Part shown: positions 7,106 to 11,156 of the stretch, piece by piece
Layout: every line of letters begins with the position of its first letter
Numbering within the stretch: position 1 is the stretch's first letter
Origin: JBOGIG01 sp050742455
Lineage (GTDB): Bacteria > Actinomycetota > Acidimicrobiia > Acidimicrobiales > JBOGIG01
Reading direction: 5' to 3'
Length of the DNA: 11,156 bases
Assembly (NCBI GenBank): GCA_050742455.1
Contig: JBOGIG010000060.1
Span: 1 to 11,156, forward strand
Program-made: the position numbers and the translations under genes
Notes under the pieces: model-generated
The model's input: only the letters and a program-made list of their open reading frames with translations
The model's database searches: none
What the model was told of the DNA's origin: nothing

Positions 7106-7230
7106 AGGTTCTGCCATGATCACCTGTACCCCCCTGCCTCTACTGCCTGCCCTGGCCGGCCCGGCATCGGCGCTCCCACCAGGGCCGCAGGCCCCCACCC
7201 GGGCCGCAGGCCCCCAACTTAGGAGTTGAC
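7106..7230 (+). other. Intersubunit gap with tandem GC hairpin repeats
   Basis: 125 bp between the alpha and beta subunit genes, longer than usual within an operon. A 16-bp unit, GGGCCGCAGGCCCCCA, occurs twice (7182-7197 and 7201-7216), 3 bp apart. Each copy can fold as GGGCC-GCA-GGCCC. AGGAG (7221-7225) follows directly and serves the next gene. An open frame of 37 codons (7116-7229) ends one base before GTG 7231; I do not call it a gene. Confidence 0.6.
7182..7216 (+). repeat. Two tandem 16-bp direct repeats, each a small hairpin
   Basis: The copies at 7182-7197 and 7201-7216 are identical and spaced with a period of 19 bp. Each contains the inverted repeat GGGCC/GGCCC. They end 4 bp before the Shine-Dalgarno of the FadE27-like gene, so an mRNA structure here could tune translation or protect the upstream message. 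Confidence 0.65.
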
Positions 7231-8352
7231 GTGGACTTTTCCTTTTCCGAGGAGCAACAGGCCATATCCGACCTGGCGGCCCAGATCCTGGAGGGTCGAC
7301 TCGACGACGACCGACTGAGGGAGATGAGCCGGGCCGGCGAGTATTTCGACCCCGCCACCTGGTCAGAGTTGGCCAAGGCCAACCTGTTGGGCATCTGCCT
7401 GCCCGAGGACGTGGGGGGGTCGGGGCTGGGCTTCATCGAGTTGTGCCTGATCCTGGAGCAGGTGGGGCGCCGGGCTGCCCCCGTGCCGGTCCTGGCCACC
7501 TTGGCCCTGGGGGCCATGCCCCTGGCCGAATTCGGATCACCCGGAGCGCGCCAGGCCTACCTCCCCGGGGTGGTTGCCGGTGAGGTCGTGCTCACTGCCG
7601 CCCTGGTCGAGCCGGGCGCCGACCTGGCCCATCCGGTGACCAAGGCCTCGCCAAAGGGGGAATCGTGGCTTCTCGACGGGATCAAGATCTGCGTCCCCGC
7701 CGGTCTGGAGGCCCAAGCAGTCCTGGTTCCGGCGACGGACCCCGACGGTGAGGTGACCGTGTTCGTGGTGCCTACCTCGGCCGATGGACTGTCCCGCCAA
7801 CGCCAGGACACCACCACGGGTATCCCCGAAGCCCACCTGGAGCTGTCATCGGTCAAGGTCGATCCGGGTGACCGCCTGGGCGGCCCAGGACAGGGCGCTG
7901 ACATCCTCAATTGGATCGTGGAACGAGCCACCGTGGCCACCTGTGCCACCGCCGTTGGTGTATGCGAGCAGGCCTTGGCCCTCACGGCCGAGTACACCAA
8001 GAATCGCAAGCAGTTCGACAAGGTCATCGCCACCTTCCAAGCGGTGGGCCAACGAGCGGCCGATGCCTACATCGATACCGAGGCGGTGCGGTTGACCACC
8101 TGGCAGGCGGCCTGGCGCCTGGCGGCCGGCCTCCCCTCGGCCGAGGCCGTGGCCGTGGCCAAGTTCTGGGCCGCCGACGGGGGCCAGCGGGTTGTACACG
8201 CCGCCCAGCATCTCCACGGCGGCATCGGGGTGGATCGAGATTATCCCCTGCACCGCTACTTCTTGTGGGCCAAGCACCTGGAGCTAACCCTGGGTGGGGC
8301 GACGGCGCAACTGCTGAGGCTGGGGTCCATGCTGGCCGCCGAGCCGGCTTAG
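7231..8352 (+). CDS. fadE27: Acyl-CoA dehydrogenase, FadE27/ChsE5-like non-catalytic (beta) subunit
   Basis: 373 aa. It has the acyl-CoA dehydrogenase fold but degenerate active-site regions. The flavin/acyl loop of the partner is replaced by TAALVEPGADLAHP. The helix-G stretch reads NWIVERATVATCATAVG: counted back from the conserved RKQF segment, the catalytic Glu position is Ala233, while a Glu sits two residues earlier at 231. The C-terminal YEGT-type site reads LGGATAQL (354-361), with no Glu. QHLHGGIGVDRDYPLHRYF (326-344) is strongly conserved and matches my memory of Rv3505. In the ChsE4-ChsE5 model two alpha and two beta chains form a heterotetramer in which the beta chain completes the flavin site; I infer the same here. 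GTG 7231 has AGGAG 5 bases upstream. The TetR gene follows after 25 bp. Confidence 0.86.
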   Translation: MDFSFSEEQQAISDLAAQILEGRLDDDRLREMSRAGEYFDPATWSELAKANLLGICLPEDVGGSGLGFIELCLILEQVGRRAAPVPVLATLALGAMPLAEFGSPGARQAYLPGVVAGEVVLTAALVEPGADLAHPVTKASPKGESWLLDGIKICVPAGLEAQAVLVPATDPDGEVTVFVVPTSADGLSRQRQDTTTGIPEAHLELSSVKVDPGDRLGGPGQGADILNWIVERATVATCATAVGVCEQALALTAEYTKNRKQFDKVIATFQAVGQRAADAYIDTEAVRLTTWQAAWRLAAGLPSAEAVAVAKFWAADGGQRVVHAAQHLHGGIGVDRDYPLHRYFLWAKHLELTLGGATAQLLRLGSMLAAEPA

Positions 8353-8377
8353 ACGGCCTCACCGCCATAATCGAGCA

Positions 8378-8989
8378 ATGGAAACCAACCACGACACCTT
8401 GACCCGCAGCCAGGCTGATCGGCGGCATCGGGTCATCCTGGCCGCTATGACCCTCGGGGCCAACGGCGGCTATGACGCCGTGCAGATGCGTGACGTGGCC
8501 ACCACGGCGAACGTGGCCCTGGGTACGATCTACCGCTACTTTGCCTCCAAGGACCACCTGTTGGCCGCCACCCTGGTGGAGTGGGTGTCAGACCTCCAGA
8601 CGCGACTGGCCCAGCATCCTCCCAAGGGAGAGACCAGCGCCGACCGGGTGGTGGAGGTGGTCATGCGAGCCACCCGATCAATGGAGCGCAAGCCCAAGCT
8701 GACCGCGGCGTTGCTCACGGCGGTGTCGTCCCCCGACCCCGCCGTATCGACCTGTCAGGTCCAGATCACCCGGATCATGGGCGAGCTGCTTTCGGCTCCC
8801 ATGACCGACGTCGATCCCCGACGCCGGGCCGGTGTAGTTCAGGTGCTGTCCCATGTCTGGTTCTCGACCTTGCTCGGCTGGGTGAATGGGTGGGAGAACG
8901 TGGGCTCGGTCAGCGAAGAGCTGGAGTTGGCTACCCGCCTGCTGCTGGAAAACTCCACCCCGGCCGGATGGCGGGCTCGGGAGCTGTAG
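8378..8989 (+). CDS. kstR: TetR-family repressor, KstR-like steroid regulator
   Basis: 203 aa. The N-terminal helix-turn-helix spans about 17-62: GGYDAVQMRDVATTANVALGTIYRYFASKDHLL, split across 30-62, closely matches the same region of M. tuberculosis KstR (Rv3574) as I remember it. The C-terminal ligand domain also shares the HVWFSTLLGW and ELATRLLL pattern of KstR. KstR represses steroid uptake and catabolism genes and is released by a steroid-side-chain acyl-CoA; I infer the same here. The operon leader carries a perfect KstR-type box at 5841-5854, so the repressor would control its own operon. The gene begins 25 bp after the beta subunit and its stop overlaps the SDR start by one base. 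The ATG has only a weak Shine-Dalgarno, which would keep repressor levels low. Confidence 0.86.
   Translation: METNHDTLTRSQADRRHRVILAAMTLGANGGYDAVQMRDVATTANVALGTIYRYFASKDHLLAATLVEWVSDLQTRLAQHPPKGETSADRVVEVVMRATRSMERKPKLTAALLTAVSSPDPAVSTCQVQITRIMGELLSAPMTDVDPRRRAGVVQVLSHVWFSTLLGWVNGWENVGSVSEELELATRLLLENSTPAGWRAREL
8979..8988 (+). promoter_or_regulatory. Ribosome binding site deciding the SDR start
   Basis: GGGAG (8979-8983) plus a 5-base spacer precedes GTG 8989. It lies inside the last codons of the TetR gene, so the two genes are probably translationally coupled. ATG 8968 lacks any such site. Confidence 0.6.
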
Positions 8990-9894
8990 TGGCGGGGATC
9001 TGTGACGGCAGGGTCGTCATCGTCACCGGAGCCGGTCGGGGCATCGGTCGGGGCCACGCCTTGGAATTCGCCCGCCAGGGCGCCTCGGTGGTGGTCAATG
9101 ACATCGGTGCCGCCCCCGACGGATCGGGCTCCTCGCCCGGTCCGGCCGGAGAAGTAGTTGACGTCATCCGGGCTGGCGGGGGCCGGGCCATCGCCAACGG
9201 GGATGACGTGTCGGACTTCGAGGGGGCTCGAAGGCTGGTGCAGTCCGCCCTGGACGAATGGGGACACCTCGACACGTTGGTCAATAATGCCGGGATCGTG
9301 CGAGATCGAATGATCGTAAACATGACCGAGGATGACTGGGACTCGGTCATGGCGGTTCACCTCAAGGGCATGTTCGCCCCGCTGCGCCACGCTGTGGCCC
9401 ACTGGCGGGCGCTGAGCAAGAAGGGGGAGACGCCCTCGGCCCGCATAGTCAACACCAGTTCGGGGGCGGGGTTGGCCGGTAGTGTGGGCCAAGCCAACTA
9501 TTCGGCGGCCAAGGCCGCCATCGCCGCCTTCACCCTTGTGGCAGCGGCAGAGCTGGCTCGCTACGGCATCACCGTCAACGCCATCGCCCCGAGCGCCCGA
9601 ACAAGGATGACCGAGACGGCATTCGCCGACATGATGGCCAAGCCTGATATCGGATTCGACGCCATGGACCCCGACAACGTGGCCCCCTTGGTGGCCTGGT
9701 TGGGCAGCGATCGATCCCGAGACGTCACTGGGCAGGTGTTCGAGGTGGCCGGAGGAATGATCCGACTGGCCCAGGGATGGAGCCAGGGTCCCCAAGCCGA
9801 CCACGACGGGCGCTGGGACCCGGCGGAGTTGGACGACGTTGTCGTCAAACTGGTGAAGATGGGTACGCCGCCCGTCCCCGTGTACGGCACATGA
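8989..9894 (+). CDS. Short-chain dehydrogenase, MFE-2/17beta-HSD4-like hydroxyacyl-CoA dehydrogenase
   Basis: 301 aa, Rossmann-fold NAD(P)-dependent oxidoreductase. The cofactor motif is TGAGRGIG (13-20), followed by VVVNDIG, whose Asp suggests NAD preference. LVNNAG is at 97-102. The catalytic residues are S158 (NTSSGAG), Y171 and K175 (NYSAAK). Segments LVNNAGIVRDR, VHLKGMF, GQANYSAAK and IAPSARTRMTET resemble the (3R)-hydroxyacyl-CoA dehydrogenase part of peroxisomal MFE-2 (17beta-HSD4), a group that includes mycobacterial Hsd4A/Rv3502c-type enzymes. A His (VHLKG) occupies the usual tetrad Asn position, as in MFE-2 by memory. GTG 8989 has GGGAG 5 bases upstream and overlaps the TetR stop as TAGTG; ATG 8968 is an in-frame alternative without a site. 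Its expected job is oxidising the beta-hydroxyacyl-CoA made after the FadE26/27 step. A hydratase and a thiolase would still be needed; neither is in view. Confidence 0.85.
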   Translation: MAGICDGRVVIVTGAGRGIGRGHALEFARQGASVVVNDIGAAPDGSGSSPGPAGEVVDVIRAGGGRAIANGDDVSDFEGARRLVQSALDEWGHLDTLVNNAGIVRDRMIVNMTEDDWDSVMAVHLKGMFAPLRHAVAHWRALSKKGETPSARIVNTSSGAGLAGSVGQANYSAAKAAIAAFTLVAAAELARYGITVNAIAPSARTRMTETAFADMMAKPDIGFDAMDPDNVAPLVAWLGSDRSRDVTGQVFEVAGGMIRLAQGWSQGPQADHDGRWDPAELDDVVVKLVKMGTPPVPVYGT

Positions 9895-9921
9895 CAGGGC
9901 CGTGGCGTCGATCGGCCACTC

Positions 9922-11070
9922 GTGGACTTTGACGATTCGCCCACCGAGGCCGCCTTCAGGGCCGAAGCCCGAGCGTGGCTCCAAGCCAATGCCCGGCTGC
10001 ACCCGGAAGCTGTACATCGGGAAGCTGGGCACGTGAACGAATGTCGAGCCTGGCAGGCCCGGCTGTTCCAGGGCGGCTGGGCCGGGATCACCTGGCCGGT
10101 GGAATACGGCGGGCGGGGTGGCACCGCCGTCGAACAGATGATCTTCTCCGCCGAGCAGGCCGGCTTCGACGTGGCCACCGGAGCATTTGCCGTCGGCCTG
10201 GGAATGGTCGGTCCGACTCTGATCGCCCATGGCAGCGACTCCCAGAAAAAGCGCTACCTCGAGCCCCTGTTGCGCGGGGAGGAGATCTGGTGCCAGCTCT
10301 TCAGCGAGCCCGGATCCGGATCGGACCTGGCCTCACTTTCGACTACGGCCACCCCGAACGACCGGGGCTGGAAGATCAACGGCCAAAAGGTTTGGACGTC
10401 GGGGGCCCAGCACTCGGACTGGGCCATCCTCCTCGCCCGGACCGACAAGGATGCGCCTCGGCATCAGGGCATCAGCTACTTCGTACTGGACATGCGGTCA
10501 CCGGGGATCGAGGTTCGTCCCCTGCGCCAGATGGACGGGGAATCCCACTTCAACGAGGTTTTCCTCACCGATGTTCTGATCGGCCCTGACAACCTCATCG
10601 GTCCCCTCCACGGGGGATGGTCGGTAGCCCGCACCACGCTGGGCAGCGAGCGGGCCATGATCGGTGGAGGCAATGCCTCGTGGTCGTTCGACGATCTGGT
10701 GGCCCTGGCCCGAACGACCGGGGCCAGCGGGGATGCGATGCAACGCCAGGGGTTGGCCGCCGCTTACACCCGCAAGCGGATCCTGGGCTTTTTGGGGTTG
10801 CGGGCCCAGACGGCCATCAGCCAGGGTCGCATGCCGGGGGCCGAGGCCTCCGTGCTCAAGCTGGCCTACTCCCTCCACAGCGCCGCAGTGGCCGACCTAT
10901 TCGAATCGGTGCTTGGCCCGGTGGGAATGCTCATGGACAACGCCACCCCTGACAACGACTTCTGGCAGCGCCAGTTTCTCGGGCAGTTCGCCGTCCGCAT
11001 CGGCGGGGGCACCGATCAAATCCAACGCAATGTCATCGGAGAACGCGTCCTTGGCCTGCCCCGAACCTAA
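9922..11070 (+). CDS. Acyl-CoA dehydrogenase (FadE type), third of the operon
   Basis: 382 aa flavoprotein expected to oxidise an acyl-CoA to the 2-enoyl-CoA. The opening VDFDDSPTEAAFRAEARAWL and WAGITWPVEYGGRGGTAVEQ are typical of actinobacterial FadE proteins. The flavin/acyl loop is FSEPGSGSDLASL (from 127), then INGQKVWTSGAQHSDW. The probable catalytic base is E243 in GSERAMIGGG (helix-G type). The C-terminal RIGGGTDQIQRN (359-370) carries Gly instead of the medium-chain-type Glu. All catalytic elements look intact, so it may act as a homomer or pair with a subunit outside the window. GTG 9922 is the only usable start, because the frame is closed by the SDR stop at 9892-9894. It has no strong Shine-Dalgarno and may rely on coupling across the 27-bp gap. 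I cannot assign it to a specific FadE number. Confidence 0.87.
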   Translation: MDFDDSPTEAAFRAEARAWLQANARLHPEAVHREAGHVNECRAWQARLFQGGWAGITWPVEYGGRGGTAVEQMIFSAEQAGFDVATGAFAVGLGMVGPTLIAHGSDSQKKRYLEPLLRGEEIWCQLFSEPGSGSDLASLSTTATPNDRGWKINGQKVWTSGAQHSDWAILLARTDKDAPRHQGISYFVLDMRSPGIEVRPLRQMDGESHFNEVFLTDVLIGPDNLIGPLHGGWSVARTTLGSERAMIGGGNASWSFDDLVALARTTGASGDAMQRQGLAAAYTRKRILGFLGLRAQTAISQGRMPGAEASVLKLAYSLHSAAVADLFESVLGPVGMLMDNATPDNDFWQRQFLGQFAVRIGGGTDQIQRNVIGERVLGLPRT

Positions 11071-11085
11071 AGGATCTTGAGGATC

Positions 11086-11156
11086 ATGACTTCACCTGAC
11101 CCGACCTTCGTTGACCAACTTCGCGCCTGTGAGGGAATGACAACGGGACCTATAGA
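11086..11156 (+). CDS. Start of a further operon gene, possibly MaoC-type hydratase; cut by right edge
   Basis: ATG 11086 opens a frame that stays open to the edge (23 full codons: MTSPDPTFVDQLRACEGMTT, then GPI). GAGG at 11079-11082 is only 3 bases upstream, and AAAGGA lies further off. It begins 15 bp after the third dehydrogenase, so it is part of the same operon. A short LRxxxGxxxGP pattern near the N-terminus resembles the start of MaoC/DUF35-type enoyl-CoA hydratase proteins of the ChsH2 kind, which would fit the pathway. With this few residues that is a guess. Confidence 0.5.
   Translation, partial: MTSPDPTFVDQLRACEGMTTGPI

Noticed and set aside
7116..7229. A 37-codon small frame (starting MITCTPLPLLPALAG) ending one base before the FadE27-like start, possible leader peptide
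   Set aside because: It has no Shine-Dalgarno and is Pro/Ala-rich through the hairpin repeats; it is better explained as open by composition.
8839..10230. A 463-codon minus-strand frame opposite the SDR and the start of the third dehydrogenase
   Set aside because: The opposite strand encodes complete SDR and dehydrogenase motifs in frame; this one shows none and is a shadow.

Overview
The window is very G+C-rich, dense, GTG-start-heavy DNA carrying acyl-CoA dehydrogenases, a WS/DGAT acyltransferase and a KstR-type TetR regulator. Together these point to an actinobacterium. I infer a non-mycobacterial lineage such as Acidimicrobiia, but the sequence alone does not prove that. There are ten protein-coding genes. 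One is cut by the left edge and one by the right edge. I see no rRNA, tRNA, CRISPR, transposase or phage gene.

Left arm (1-2816, minus strand): a two-gene unit, read right to left. It encodes a membrane-anchored or secreted Cys- and Gly-rich protein of unknown function (1518-2816) and, 4 bp further on, a secreted PQQ-type beta-propeller protein (1-1513, 3' end missing). A 204-bp divergent region (2817-3020) holds promoter candidates in both directions.

Middle (3021-5834, plus strand): a wax ester synthase/diacylglycerol acyltransferase, then a 159-bp gap, then a 365-aa protein of unknown function with a conserved HWWGSRDRSWG-type motif.

Right arm (5835-11156, plus strand): what looks like one long operon. 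Its leader (5841-5854) holds a perfect match to the KstR operator consensus TnnAACnnGTTnnA. The order is a FadE26/ChsE4-like acyl-CoA dehydrogenase, a FadE27/ChsE5-like partner that lacks the catalytic glutamates, a KstR-like TetR regulator, an MFE-2/17beta-HSD4-like short-chain dehydrogenase, a third acyl-CoA dehydrogenase, and the first 23 codons of another gene whose N-terminus faintly resembles MaoC-type hydratases.

The natural reading is a self-regulated cassette for beta-oxidation of a steroid (cholesterol-like) side chain. The alpha/beta dehydrogenase would desaturate the steroid acyl-CoA, the SDR would oxidise the hydroxyacyl-CoA, and the regulator inside the operon would sense a steroid acyl-CoA and bind the box upstream of it. 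Family assignments rest on motifs and remembered M. tuberculosis sequences, not on a database search.
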